Positions 1 to 13,500 of a stretch of 64,000 bases of DNA are shown here, one piece after another; positions within the stretch are counted from its first letter, which is position 1, and each line of letters opens with the position of its first letter. The DNA is from Tetranychus cinnabarinus. Lineage: Eukaryota > Arthropoda > Arachnida > Trombidiformes > Tetranychidae. The stretch lies in NCBI GenBank assembly GCA_022266195.1, contig WHVY01000004.1, forward strand, positions 7,891,501-7,955,500, read 5' to 3'. The notes beneath the pieces are model-generated. The model was given only the letters and a program-made list of their open reading frames with translations. It ran no database searches and was not told where the DNA came from. The position numbers and the translations under genes were made by a program.

Positions 1-322
1 TTTCATTATGCACTATATTTAAAGATAACGTAAGTTAAATTTTCTTGTTACCTCCTTCATTTGCAAGCTATAACTTGTTACACCCTTTATAATAGTATGA
101 GTTGCCTAGCATCTTAGCTTCGTAAAATATTAACCGATAAACTAAATGAGTTTTACTCGCAATATGCAGAAACCAATTCAATTCAAATAATCAAAAAAAA
201 TTCGTTTATTAGACTTAGAAAATTTTATCGCTTCATCAGATCGAATATAACTCAAAATTTGGAATGATTATTGATTTAAATGTTTGATATTTCCGTTTGA
301 TTAACCACAGAGACCCGTGACT
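1..322. other. 3' flank of the collagen gene, no gene seen
   Basis: AT-rich sequence downstream of the collagen stop codon. On the minus strand an AATAAA hexamer lies at 205-210, about 113 bases past the stop, and is a reasonable poly(A) signal for that gene. I see nothing else here. Confidence 0.5.
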
Positions 323-3300
323 CTATGCATCATCGATTTCAGAATCAATCTCGCGCTTATCTCGGACTAATTGGTTGTCTTCTTGACTTGTAGCTTCCAC
401 ACAAAGCACAATAAATTGACTTGAGCATTCATGCTTTTCTTGATCCAATAATTTACCATGAAGAAGGGAACTTGCGTATCCATATTTCTGCTGGTTATTG
501 GAATGCCAAGCATCACAGTATGAATCGACATCTCGAGCTCCTCGTTTATTGGCACCATGCCATATCAACTTTTGAGGCCTAAATTTAAAATAAAAAATAG
601 TTGATGAGAAACAGAATTTTGCTAACAAGTTGAATCGAAAAACTTGAACATGCCAGTTACTGTCAGCCAGCACATTCCGACCATCAAATGAATATATCCT
701 TGGAGGGAAGAGGAATGGAGCACCAGATCCAATGAACAAATCACGCCATGAATTGAAAAGTACCTCGCCCTTCATGATAAATCAAGTTAAAATTGAATTT
801 CAAATCATCAAATTCTTAATCATTACACACCTTTAAGTTAACAATCGGAAGTTTTGCATCTTGCATTCGAACAATGCTATCCAGATTTTGTAACCTTGAG
901 GCCAAAAAGGCTCTAAATGTTCCTTTCAAGTTATAACGTCTCGATTGACGGTAACATTCATAATCCACTCCTCGAATACCGTGCATATCACCAGAATATG
1001 GTTGGTTCAAAGCTACCATTCGAAGTTTCTTCTGAGTCTGTTAAATCGAGGAAAGAACAAAAGTTTTTTTATTATTTGCAATTTTCAGGTTAATTTTATC
1101 AACCAACTCTTTCAATCCTATCGTCCAGTGTTTGGTCAAATCTGGGCTTGAATGCAACTTGCGGTGTTGTTGGCTGTGAAAAGAACTTGGAGTTTATTAA
1201 AAGGGCAACAATAGACCTGAATAAAAATTACCTGACTATTCTCAGACTCTGTCTCTACCATTGATCCAAGCTTTGGTTATAAAAGAGAGAAAAAACAATT
1301 AGTAAATTTCAAAAGGTGATTTGGTTGACCTACAGAAACATATTGCCATCCTCCATTGACTCTGATTAAAAGTGCTTGTTCATCAGTTATGAAACAAAGT
1401 GTTCCTGGAGAGTTTATAGTTGTCATTCGTCTCAGTGAGGCCATATCTTTCACGATTACAGCCTAAAAAGTTTTGATACAATATTAATTTAATTTAACTG
1501 AACTGAAATCTCGAACTTACTCCAGGCACGACTGTTGATTTATAATCCTGTGAATCATATTGTCCGGCTGACCCAGGAGGACCTGGTGGCCCAGGTGGTC
1601 CTGGAGGTCCTCTTATTATCTCTAAAAAGTTGGTATTCGGCGATTAATTTGTTTTCAATGAGATAAAGACACAAGTTTACCTGAAGCTTGTTTGATGGAC
1701 GATTTAATATCCTTCAGATCTCGATTGACTTCTGATTATCAAGACAAAACTATTAATAATCATTTTTTATCATCTTGATTGGGCTAACCTTTAGGTCCAC
1801 CTAAACTGTTTTCAAGCCATGACAAATCGAGTTCTCCCGGTGGTCCTGGAGGTCCTGGTGGTCCAGGCAAACCTTGAAATCCTCTCGGTCCTGGTGGACC
1901 TTCTGATCCAGGGTAGCCTTTACCAGGTGGACCGGGTGGGCCTGGAAGACCTGGACTCGCAACTAGATTTCAATTGAAACTCATTTTCATTACTTTGAGG
2001 ACATTTGAAGTTTAAACTATTATTCTGTTATTAAGATTCTCATACCAGGACTATTAAATGAAGTCAATGTCTTTAGAGCAGATTCCAAGTCATCATAGCT
2101 TCCTGGTGGACCTGGTGGACCTTGGTCACCCTGAAATGCGTTAGAAAACAGAATCTGTTATTTTCATCTGGAAATCAAGCATCGCCCAAAGATGTACTCA
2201 CTTTATCCCCTTTGAGTCCTGGATCGCCAGGAACACCATTAAGACCAGGTTCACCAGGAAATCCATCCATTCCTGGCTTACCTGGTGGACCCGGTTCACC
2301 TTTTGGGCCTGTTATGTACACAACACCATCCTGTGATAATTTATAAAGAAATATGGCTTCGTATCAGAACTTTTCAACCCAGATCAAATAATCACCTCTT
2401 TTTGAACAATTCCAGGTGGTCCCGGCAGTCCAGGCTCTCCTTTTTCTCCCTTTATTTCACTCTTTATCGGACCAGCCAGCTGTTGTTTCTGTATCTTTTC
2501 CTTCAGGTGAAATGAAAGAATGTCAGAAATTTTGGATTATATCAAATATCGAATAACGTACCTCTATTTGATTCTGTATGAAGTAAGTTTTAGTGACCAT
2601 AAATAAGAGATTTGAAATGTTTTTCTTTGTTTCTACCAAAACTCACCCAAATTTGCGATATATCAACAGTTCCAGGAGCACCAGGAGGACCGATTGGACC
2701 TGTTAATCCTTTTTTACCTGCAAATGATTGTTCAAGTAAATTAATCTCAACTTTTCTTTCAATGAAAATTACTAATTACCTCTTCGTCCTCTTTCCCCTT
2801 TGGTTCCTTTTTCACCCTAAATCAATGAACAGAAACATGAGAAAATTTGTTTATGCTTCGAAATATGATTCCAACTTACTTTGATGACCATTCCCTTCTC
2901 ATCGACAACTACTCCTGGAGGTCCAATCGGACCTCGCTCACCTTGATCACCTTTTAATCCTTTCTGACCTTCTGGTCCTTCATCACCGCGGTCACCTTTA
3001 TCACCTTTAGAACCAATGTCACCTTCATTCAATTGTTAAATAAATAATTTTTCAAGACTTTTCTTCCTTTTCATGTCAATTTAATAATATTGATACCTTT
3101 TTCCCCTTTCGTGCCTGGTGTTCCTATTGGTCCAGGTTCACCTAAATAAATTCAAAAACTTTAGTCATATCTTTCTTTTACTTGACTCTTGACTGTACCG
3201 AAAACTCAAACTAACCAATATCACCCTTTGGTCCGACTATTGAATATGAATACTCTTCGATATCTTGAGGATCGTCAATCTCGAACCGATGAGAGTGTCT

Positions 3301-4764
3301 CAAGGAAACTGCTTGTTGACATTCACCAGGTTCACCCTGAAATAAAGCCAGTGTTAACATTTTGTCAAACCACAGTCTTAAATAGTCACCTTCTCTCCTT
3401 TGTTTCCACTCGGTCCGATGGGGCCAGTTGGTCCTGCAGGCCCTGATTCCCCTGAGTCACCTTAATCACAAGAAAAGTGAATTTTTCATTAGTTTATACA
3501 TTTCACAGTAGAAACAACGATTTCAAGCTAAAATTGAAACCAGTTGACGTTTTGTTGAAGCCTTAAAGCACTCAACAAAAGCTCTGTTAAAAACAGGTTA
3601 CTTTGGCTGATATTTATGACTGTCATCACTTCGTATCAATGAAGACAAATTATTGATAGTCTATCAATTTTCATCAAGACTTTGCCTCTAGATTTTGTCC
3701 AATTATCTGATTCATAATCACTGTTTATGATAATGATTTGATTCAAATCATTGCTCACCTTTAGAACCTTTGCCTCCTCGATGACCTGACTCTCCTTTGT
3801 GTCCTAAATCACCTTTAATACCCTTCTCGCCTTGTAGACCTCTATCACCTTTTGGACCTTGTCGACCCATTGGACCGGGAGGACCCATTACACTTGAACC
3901 CTAAAAGTTGATAAAAAAGTCAAGGTCAAATGTTCAAATAAACAGTTAATAAATGACAAATGTTGAATGTTGAATCTTTTTGTCTTTTAAATTCGATGTT
4001 GATTATTTGCTTTTAAGATTTTCTTACAGTTTGATACATTGAATCACTTAAAGTCCACTCATCGAATCTCGATAAAGATCCAGGAGGACCAGGCGGACCT
4101 GGAGGGCCTGGTGGTCCTTCAACTCCTGGTTTACCATCACGGCCCTGTAAAGAATAATTATTTCCTCGATTTTTCAAATCGTGAAGTGTAAGATGATGAA
4201 AGTAGCTATTAGTGCCTCCAATCGAGAATGGATTGGATCTGAAATTCGATCTAAACTGCGAACAAACTTTGCCGATTCCTATCGATAAAGTTTAAATTAG
4301 AAACTCATTAGCAACAGATAGGTTTGGAATGATTTGGTTCATTGGATCTTTAAAATCGTGAAATGGAGAGAGTGACAAATAAAGGAAATGCACTATTTCA
4401 ACCATTTCATCATCTAGAGTCACTTCATTACTTTATGAGATAATTTGTATATTACCTTAGGACCAGGAGGACCTGGTAATCCTTGTGGCCCTGTATCTCC
4501 TTTATCGCCCTTGTCGCCCTGCACATCTTTCAACGTAATAACCTACAATTTTGAGAAAATTTCTTTTTGATAAAATTGGTTTCGTGAATAACCCAATGAA
4601 CAAACTTTGATGCATCTGAATAAATAGATCAATGTATGTCTTATTTCTACATCCAATTGTGTTCATTTTGTCAATGAAATGTTTAATCAAAATATCAATG
4701 ACGGTAAACTCACCGTTAATATGATGCAAAAAAGTAAAAAATAATCCAATTTGATTGATTCCAT
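323..4764 (-). CDS. Multiplexin (collagen XV/XVIII type) with C-terminal endostatin domain
   Basis: Basement-membrane collagen. I assembled 23 coding exons: 4714-4764, 4456-4542, 4028-4144, 3759-3900, 3390-3460, 3216-3336, 3097-3141, 2880-3022, 2780-2816, 2647-2717, 2562-2573, 2396-2500, 2202-2330, 2046-2130, 1789-1962, 1681-1731, 1521-1621, 1334-1462, 1232-1270, 1108-1173, 831-1037, 654-769 and 323-578. The sum is 2355 bases (784 residues) with compatible phases throughout. It starts with a hydrophobic signal peptide (MESIKLDYFLLFCIILT), then interrupted Gly-X-Y blocks, a trimerization segment (exon 1334-1462, containing SLRRMTTINSPGTLCFITDE) and endostatin. The four endostatin cysteines are present (YECYRQ, SYCDAW, HECSS, VLCVE). 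Missing relative to most family members is an N-terminal laminin-G/TSPN domain; a longer isoform from an upstream promoter cannot be excluded. One intron is GC-AG (579-653) and one exon is only 12 bases. The exon 20 donor (1107) was chosen by phase and is the least certain junction. Confidence 0.93.
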
Positions 4765-5645
4765 TGAATTGAACTAATTACACAGAAAGAGGTAAAAATG
4801 AGTTTAAATTGTAAAAGGTTAAAAAAATGTTGAAACTATCACAACACTGAATATCAAAAAAGGTTCAACAGCAGGATTTCGACGAGTTTCATTGTTTTTG
4901 CTGTGATTACTTGCAATAGACTAGAGTTGAATGTCATAAACTAAGACCAAAACTGAAGCAGTTAAGGAATCAGGTAAGAAGATAAGTTGAGCCGAGAATG
5001 CGTATTTCCAAATCGCACAATTTACTGAGATAAAACTGAAAGAAATTAAATTCTCCCGTGTATTCGAATCGCAAGAAACATTCAATACTTTAGAATGAAC
5101 ATGAACTCAAGAGATTTTGATCTTTTATTGACCTTTCTGTCTAACAAACTAATACCGAGTGTAGCATAAGTCAGGTACAGCATATTTTTCGATTTTTCTC
5201 GTGCTCGTTTTATATCATAAATAAGTTTGGTTAAACAATTAGGCTCTAAATTAACTAACTTTGCTACTCATGTTTTTGGTCAATTGAAGTTGAATGTGAG
5301 AAAACAAGAGTTTACAAAGAAGATGATTAAGGTAAATAGGAAACGGAAGAGAAACGTCTTCCTCAGAGTATCTGGGAATAGAAAGGAAAGTTTGATGATA
5401 AAGGTTTGTAAGCATCTCTAGATGACTTTGCTCAATCAGCTTGTTATGCAGTTTTTGTTTTGGATGATAAATTTGGGACTTTTTTTCTGCTTCAAAGGAG
5501 CTTCATCAGATGGAGAAACATTTGAACGTGACCAGAATCAACAATTGCATCTCCTTCAATTTTGTAACTCTCAAGATCGAACCTCATCATTCAAAGTTTC
5601 ACATCTAATCTTTTCTCGAAAACCAAATAGAAATTTATTTCCTTT

Positions 5646-5861
5646 CCTAGTTACCATCACTTAAAATGTAAAAGTGCTAATCACTTCAAATAGCAATTTT
5701 GTTGATCAAATGTGCAAATTCGGAGCAAAAAAGTTTTCAACTAACTCGATGAAAATGATTCGATGCTTTTATCCAAGTTATACAAACTAGCGAGAAACAG
5801 AAAAAAATTGCATTTTGAAGTGATTATTAGCACTTTTACATTTTAAGTGATCGTAGCTAGG
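5646..5861. repeat. Inverted-repeat (hairpin) element, MITE-like
   Basis: The left arm (5646-5700) and right arm (5802-5861) are near-perfect reverse complements over about 55 bases. They share the core CACTTAAAATGTAAAAGTGC and both ends read CCTAG/CTAGG. The arms flank about 100 bases of unrelated sequence. No coding capacity. The size and shape fit a small non-autonomous DNA transposon; I cannot identify a target duplication with confidence. Confidence 0.65.
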
Positions 5862-7672
5862 ACTCATCTTTTGCCACAAAAAAGAATGTGTGATTCGATG
5901 GCTTTTGGTGAAAGTTCCATTTGATTCGTTTAGGCGTTTATTCGTTCATTCATCTCTTATAAGTTTGAGTAAGAGATGCAAGTGAATTGAAAATATTGAA
6001 ATAATGAAAATGTTTACTTGACTAATCGATTGATTGTTGACTTGTTTGAGAAAATTGAGACTCTGATATTGAAATGAAGGAAACAGTCCACAGACTCTTG
6101 AGAGATTCATCTATTGATGAAAGTTCATGATCAAGCAAAACCCATTGAACCTATTTACTATTTTTTCTCATAAGATTAACTCTTCCCTGAGAAGAGTGAA
6201 ATTGAGTTTGATATTATGTTGATATTTTTCAGATGATATATTTTTCTTGATTGCAAAAAATTCTTCCATCTGATTGATAATATTTACCCAAGAATAAAAA
6301 AGCTAGCAAAAGCTCTTTTCCTTATAAAAAGATATAAAATTTTTCCTCTCTATTTTGATATAAACGTCAAAATGAAAAGAGATACTTTTATCAACAAAGT
6401 AATACTGATCAATTCCAATCACGAGTTTCACTTGATATCCATCATGTTAGGAACAGTTAATATGAAGTAAAGTTTCGATGAAGTAAAGAAAGAAACAAAA
6501 GTTTCGATTTCAGGGTAAAAATTGTTTCAATAATCACCCTTTAGGGTTGCAGTAATGGTGAAAGTATCATTTTGAAGGGTAACTTGAAACTCTACCAAAA
6601 CCAATGTCCAAAGTTGCTGGATTGATATTGGCTAGAGAATGAGTAGAAAAGAAATGAATTATTTTTTTCATATTTATCGCAATAACATTTGATCAAGTTT
6701 ATATTTGATAAATAATCGATAATTTTGTTGAAAATGAGTGTTGAAAAGCTTTGACAAGTTTGTAAAGTAAAACAGTAAAACAAGAGAAACCATTTTATTC
6801 CCATGAGCATTTTGCTATTCAATCCATTTCCTAGTTATTCCACTTTAAGTGTCTCTCCATTAAAAGACAATGCTTATGAAACTGGTTAAATCAAAAATGG
6901 TCCAAAATTGGATTTCGATCAAAAAAAGGTTCAGATGGAATCTGAAAGCTGATTGAGGTTTTCAAAAGTAAGCTTCATGAGTAGTTGTGAGGTTTGTCTG
7001 CAGATAATAATAGTTGAGGTTACGCTTTTAATGTTTGCCTGCAAAATTATACTTTTACAGTTCAATATTTTTTTCGCTTTTCCAGATAGATTTATTTATT
7101 TATCGAAGTCTTCTTGATTTACAATATCATACCGATCTTAAAATGAAACGAGATGTAACCGTGTGAGTAGTTTCACCATTAAAGAGTGTTCATCATTGAT
7201 GTGATTTGAGTAAGAAAAGTTTTGTAAAAGTTTTAATCACAGTTATTGTAACTCAGTCTTGGTGCTAACTTTCAAACTGGATTTCCACTGTTGAATTTTT
7301 TGGAGTTGATCTAAATAAAGTTAGAAACGAACAAATAAATGTTTTGTATTACATTTTGTTTTTGTATTATTTTTTTTAATTGCTTTTGAATTAGTGAAAA
7401 GGAAGTAGGAAACGAAAACAAAATTTTTCGAATTTTTGATTGAAAAGTAAAAATTGAGGTCAAATTGCAAATTAAGTGCGTCATCGAGAGGATAAAAGAA
7501 AACGTAACTTAGAGATAAAACAGCTAACAGCTAGTGAAAATCCCATAGAAAATAAGTTTAAATTTGAAAACTTGAAAAATTGTTATTAATATAATCAAAA
7601 CTTACTTTTATCTGAATTAATAACAATAATTTTGAGAGAAAATTAGACAAAATTAAAATATAAAAAATCAAA

Positions 7673-8140
7673 GTTATTATTATTTAAACAAGCTGAGCAG
7701 ATCATGACTGATCGTAAATTTCTTTCACTGAATACAATCCAATCCAAATTCAGATGAATCAGAGACTCAAATTATTGATGAAAAACCATTGTCAATGAGA
7801 AAAACTAAAAAAATTTGTGTTGAGATTTGAAACTTTGTTGGCTGTTTAGGTATACAACTGATTTATTTATCCTTCTAATGCAACAATAAACCATCAACCT
7901 GGATAACCAAAAAGTTTTTCCCCCTAAGTCAATAGTAAGAGATACGGATTCTGCATTTTTTTCCCTCAGCCTGTTTGGACACTAATTTCTCAGTAACCTC
8001 AGTTTCGAGCTCTGGACTATTTTTCGTGGATGGAGTTTAATCATAGCTTTCAGGCTATATGAAAATTTTCTTTAGAATCCTTTCAGTTTGGCCACAATCT
8101 TTACGCAAAAATTTCATGTTTTGACTTTATATATTTTATA
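7673..8140 (+). repeat. Dispersed repeat, copy 1 (partner at 61140-61612)
   Basis: This stretch matches 61140-61612 in the same orientation along most of its length. Shared words include ATCATGACTGATCGTAAATT, AGATACGGATTCTGC and GGCCACAATCTTTACGC. The frame-like start (FLFTEYN in the other copy) is broken here. A related piece, with the words FLSTEYN and HLKT, recurs in the spacers of the downstream tandem array, so this is probably a decayed mobile or duplicated coding sequence of unknown origin. Confidence 0.7.
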
Positions 8141-10592
8141 GGTTTAGTATATTATAAAGTATATTGGTGTAGATGGTGTAGATGTGTAGATTGAATCACA
8201 ATATTTATTGAGTCAAATGGATTTCAACACTTGCAGGCAAAACTACCAAAATTCAAAATAAACTGACCATATACCACTAATATCTTGACCAGAAAACCAG
8301 TTTCGGTCTACGGCATTAATTATGGGCGAGTTAAAGTTGGTGGTTAGGACTCAAAACCGAGAAGGACGAAACAGTGTAAACAAAATAGAGAAAGTCAAAT
8401 GCACTAAAGACATCGTATATTGTCGTATAGAAGCAAAAATTTTCATCTTTCTTTTATTGAGTTTTATTCAGTTCGTAATTATCCATGATTGAGGAAAGAA
8501 TTTGATTGAGCAAATTCAGTTTATGGCAATCAATGCATTGTGCTTAATTTTCAGAAAATACTCCAATCAGTTTAATTACATCTGTATTTAGCTTCTTTAT
8601 TTTGCCCTTTGCTTTTTCGCCTTTCTCTGTTCAAATATTCTCTGTTTTGGCTTTCGCCGTATTGACCCTACACAACATAAGCTTTCGATTAATATATGGT
8701 TCATTTTATTCTAGATCTTAGGCCGATTCGACGATTGTCCTTTTTTGTTTCGTCTCCATTGGAATCAGTGACTTGAATTTTGGGCCTTTAGTCCGACAAT
8801 GAAATTTTATTCAACTCGGGTGAAATTTTTCACGATAGTAAGTTGATAACTTCAAAGTTAATAAGAGGTAAGATGGCAAAGGTTGTTTAATTCACTGTGA
8901 AAGGTTCCAGTCTCAGGTGTCCATCTGTAAATTGATTTTTTCTAGTTATGAGCGTTTTTATTAAACGGTCAAGCATGTTGAAGTAATTTCAAATGTTAAC
9001 ATCTTGGCTTACCTCATTTGATTTAAACTTAACTACAATGAAATATTAAAATGATGAAATCGTTAAGACAGTATCACATTAAAATGTATCTTGAATCACA
9101 ACAAAACCAAAATTAACTGATTTTAATTCAATTTTTTTGAATTTAAAACAAAAATATATGGAGACAGATTTACTTCCATCTAGTGGATGAAATTGGATAC
9201 AACATCTTAAAACGCTTCAATTGGCTGTTATAATTTTTGTCAGATTATTTTTTGTAAAAATTGATTGACTTTTGTTATAAACTTTTGTTAATTTTTTTAG
9301 TTAACCTTTAATAGGTTGACTATTGATTTACTTGCTTTAATTGATTTATTTGGTCGCTCTTATACCAAATGGAAATTGAATGAGTCCAGGATGAAAGATA
9401 AATATAAAGTTCACTTGATTGTAATATCACTTTTCTATATTGGTTAGGAGTTAGAAATTGTCACAACTTGAAATGAAGGCTTCATATTATAACCTGAAAT
9501 TAACTTTATATTAATTTCATGGTTGATCATTTACTTTTTTTTCTTCTTTCACCAAGAAATATTAACTCTGGCCTTTCTTCCTCTTTCCAGGCCTTCTTGA
9601 AACATTCAAATAAATGTATTGATTAATATTTCTCTAACAGGGAAGAAATCAATTTCACCTCGCCACTTTATCTTCAAGTTTCTCCTCTTCATCTTTCTTC
9701 CTTGCCCTTTGAAGCTTTATTGCCATCAAGTTTACAAAATTTGTTTCCTCGGTTATGATTTAAGTTAATAATTCAATTAAGCGATCAATCCTGGTTGTAT
9801 CGGTGCATCGGTGAATTATCTTGATGGATTGTTTGCTTAAAATACACCAATAATCCGATGGAAAGTTTATTTCAAATGCTGATGATTTTGATTTAGCTGA
9901 TAATTAAAATTGAAATTGGAGGACTGGTTTCATCGAACTGAATTAATCGATGATTTTACTTTCATGTCTAAACAGAATTATCTTCATTCTGTTTAAACTC
10001 ATTTAAAGAAATCCTAGAATCTGTAATAGTATTTAAGATTTTAAAATTTGATTTTTTGTCAATTTTACGTTATTTAATGGTTTGATTGCAAGTGAAAGCA
10101 TATTTCAAAATCAATAGTTCAAGAACTGATTGCGTGAAAAATTACACTCAATTAATGTTCAAAGACATTTCCCATTGTATGGATAAAGTTTCATCAAATC
10201 TTATCAAAGAGACCAACCTTAATTTTTCACATTTTCACCAAATTCAATTCACAAAGATGTCAATGGAAATCTGGAAGCTTAAATTAAAGGTATTCAATTT
10301 AATCAGAAGGTATTTAATGAGTATTGGAGGTTCTTTTTCATGTTTCAGGTGATTACAATTGATATACACTGACTAGTGATGACAGTTGACATTAAAGTAA
10401 TCAGAAGATTTCAAAGTAACCTTCAACTGCCATTTCTGCTGGTTAGCTTTGGTTAGCATCACAAAATGGTATAAAAACAAACTGCTTCATACTCTACAAT
10501 AATTTACTTTGCACATTCAATGGACATTTATCTGAAAATTAGTCACAATTTCGCATTGTTTTGACAATTTCCTCTTAAATTGTTGATTACAA

Positions 10593-13500
10593 TCAATTTA
10601 CCAGTGATGCTTTTCGTTTCTCTAATCGCACAATTTTTGATTGCTTTAAAGTAGCTGTTATTTGATCTTGAGCTGGTCTTATTCGATTTTTGGTCAAAGG
10701 TACACGACTAGGCATTTCTTTGGTTTCTTTTCGTGAAGCTGGTAAGTTAGATTGCATCTTAATAGCTTCACTGGGCGATGAGGGAAGCTTCTCATAAGTT
10801 GAACTCCGAGTTAAAGTTACTGTTGCCGTTGATGAATTATTAGCAGTTGAATTTGAGGGCGACGTTATTGTTGTAGATGAAGTTGGCGTTGTTTTAACAG
10901 TTCCAGTTCCCTTGTTTGATTTAACCAGGTTAGAACTGTTGTCACCTTTTGGAGGAACATAACCTTGAGTTGTAACGTTTTCTTTCTCTGGATGAGAGCG
11001 TTTCCAAAGGGAAGCAATTTTACTCTGGACTGGAGTCTTTTTGTTCAAAGATGAGATTGTGGATGAATTATTATGACCAGATAATACAGATGATTGAAAA
11101 TTTCCATTCATTTTATCAATATTATGGATGGAAGCCGAATTGCACATTTTATTTGTTGAAACTGAACGATTTTTGATTCCACTTGCGTTAATGGTATTAA
11201 TATTACTACAATTATCATTTTCTGAAGTTCCACCTGGAATGTTACCAACTCTTTTACGGACCACAAAAGTTTTCGAGGAAAAGTTGCCATTGGAAGATGC
11301 CTTTTTAACCGGTGTTGTTGGAACAGAAGTGCTATGTCCAGTGTTACTATTCTCATTTTGAACTTCATGTGTTGATTTTGATCGATTAGCGCGAAGAGTT
11401 GTTGTCTTAGTTCTTTTGATGACTATAGATTTATTTTTGGTGACGATCGAGTCGTTTGATGAGTGATTGACTGTGGATGATGAAGATGATGATGAGCTGT
11501 TAAATCGTCTTATAAAAGAATTGCCATGATCATTATTGTTTTGATTATTTGAAGGTTGAATTCGAAGAACTGGTTTAACAATCCGTGCTTTTCGAGGGGA
11601 ACAAACATAAGTTGCCTTAGAATCATCTTCGGATTCATTTTGTCCATCACAATTGAAGGTATCAGTTCGTTGTAAAGTTGGTTTAGGAGGAACGTTTGAT
11701 GGATCATTATGTGATTCTGTCAATTGAATAATGTCCTGGGTTTGTTTAGCAATCAACTTTGTTGCTTCCAAATCAAACTCTTTCACCACAGGAAAGGTCA
11801 AATCATTTAATTCAGAATCTATTGAATTTATAGATCCACAGCTACTCGAAAGGCCAGAGATGGCATCCATATCAGAGGGTGGATTAGTACTTTCTAAAAG
11901 TCCTTCAATGTTACCATTTTTACGAGCTTGGGCAGATAAAATGGTTGAAACAACTTTTGGAGGAGCAGGTTTGGTATTGAACTCCATGGATTGGAAATTG
12001 GATGATTCCAAGCTTAATGAAGCCTCATCAATACATGAAGGGGGTTTAATACTGTTGATGTCGCTAGATTCAAGTGAATACAATGAGATGGATTCATGAG
12101 CAATTGGGTGACTAAGAATATCATTGCTGTTGCTTCCTTTCATTGAATCCATGTTGTTCTCAGCGATCCCACGGTTACAAGCTTCTTGAACTTGATTAAT
12201 GATTTGAGTAGCTTTTTCAACTTTTGTGCAAATAGATTCGTTAATTTGAGTAGAAACAAGTTCGGAAATTTTCTCTTGATTTGATTTTAAATGCTCTTCA
12301 GATGATTTTGCACCAAAACAATGGATTTTTTCAACAGCTTTTAAATCAAATGGTTGAAATGATTGCACATTTGTTTGAATTTTGTCATCAGGATAACCGT
12401 TTAACAAACATGTTAAAGATTCTGTCTGAGTAGGTGAATCTGGTAAATCTGTTGGTGAAACAGGGCCACTAGCAATTTTACTGAATTCCGAGCGAACAGA
12501 TGATTGCGAAGTAGCATTTGATTTTGCCTCTAAACCCGAAATTGAACCAAGTGAACTTGTTCTTGAAAACATTAACGGAGTTACATCTGTTGAGGTAATA
12601 CAATTGTCACCAAAACTAATCGATTGATTTTGAGAACTGATGGAAATGTTTTGAGCTGGATTAGTAATTAATTCATTATCATCTGAACTTTTTGTCACCG
12701 TTTCTTCTTTCTTCAAAATTTCTTCATTTTCCTCTTCAATTATTTCACTTTTAACTTTTTTAGAGTTTATAGATGGAAGTTCAATCAGATTGCATGGCGA
12801 TTTAAATTCGGTAGTTTTATTGGTGGGTCTTGAACAAGTGTAGGTAAGTCTATTGAGGGATCTACCCTCAGATATCGACTTCGTAAGCTTATCTAGTCCT
12901 TCACAATCTGGAGCTTGTTTAACAATTCCGCTTTCTGAGCCATCAACGCTTAGTTTACGTCTTGGTTGCTCAATTGGTGAATCTTTTGTAGCTAAAGTTA
13001 CATTGTCATCACTAGCACTTTTGACTCCTGATTGAAGTGAGTTTAAGCATGAAGTGAATAACTGTCCTTTTTGTGAAGATAAAAGACTTTCAACATTACG
13101 CTGAGCATTTTCCAATATTGTTTTATCAAATGAATCAGAGTTGGTTCTCACTAGAGTTGAAGGTTGATTTTTTTCCCAGTTATCACCAGCTACCTTGATT
13201 GGATATGCATGGAAAAGATGACTCAGGTCGTTGGAGAAAGATGATATATTTTGTGAGACTGGAGGCAAGGAAGGATTAAAACCATGAGATGATGAGCGAG
13301 AAAGAGTTGGTGCAAGTTGAATTTGGCCGTTATTATTGGGTAAATTATGAGTTTGATTGAATGGATAATAAACTGGTTCTGAATGTGTGCTTCCAAGACT
13401 ATCCTTACTTGATGATTTGGACATGTAAGGATAGGGATTTGATAAGGTGGGAACAGTGAATGAAGTGTACATTCGATCGGGCAAATCATATCTGGATATA

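Larger units (their letters stand above)
4765..10592. other. Intergenic region between collagen and APC, no gene supported
   Basis: About 5.8 kb of AT-rich sequence. Short open frames occur (for example 5227-5421, 5422-5664 and 10086-10352 on plus, 6592-6822 on minus), but none has family likeness, splice partners or composition that sets it apart. Only a hairpin element near 5646-5861 and a dispersed repeat near 7673-8140 stand out, and both are listed separately. Regulatory DNA of the collagen gene (5' side from 4765) probably lies here, but I cannot point to a site. Confidence 0.5.

Noticed and set aside
2122..2346. Plus-strand frame rich in PGSPG that looks like a collagen
   Set aside because: It is the antisense of the real Gly-X-Y exon at 2202-2330. 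Gly and Pro codons are near-complementary, so both strands look collagenous. Splice sites and endostatin support only the minus strand.
10086..10352. 88-codon plus-strand frame near the APC 3' end
   Set aside because: No domain, no signal peptide and AT-driven composition; nothing beyond length supports it.
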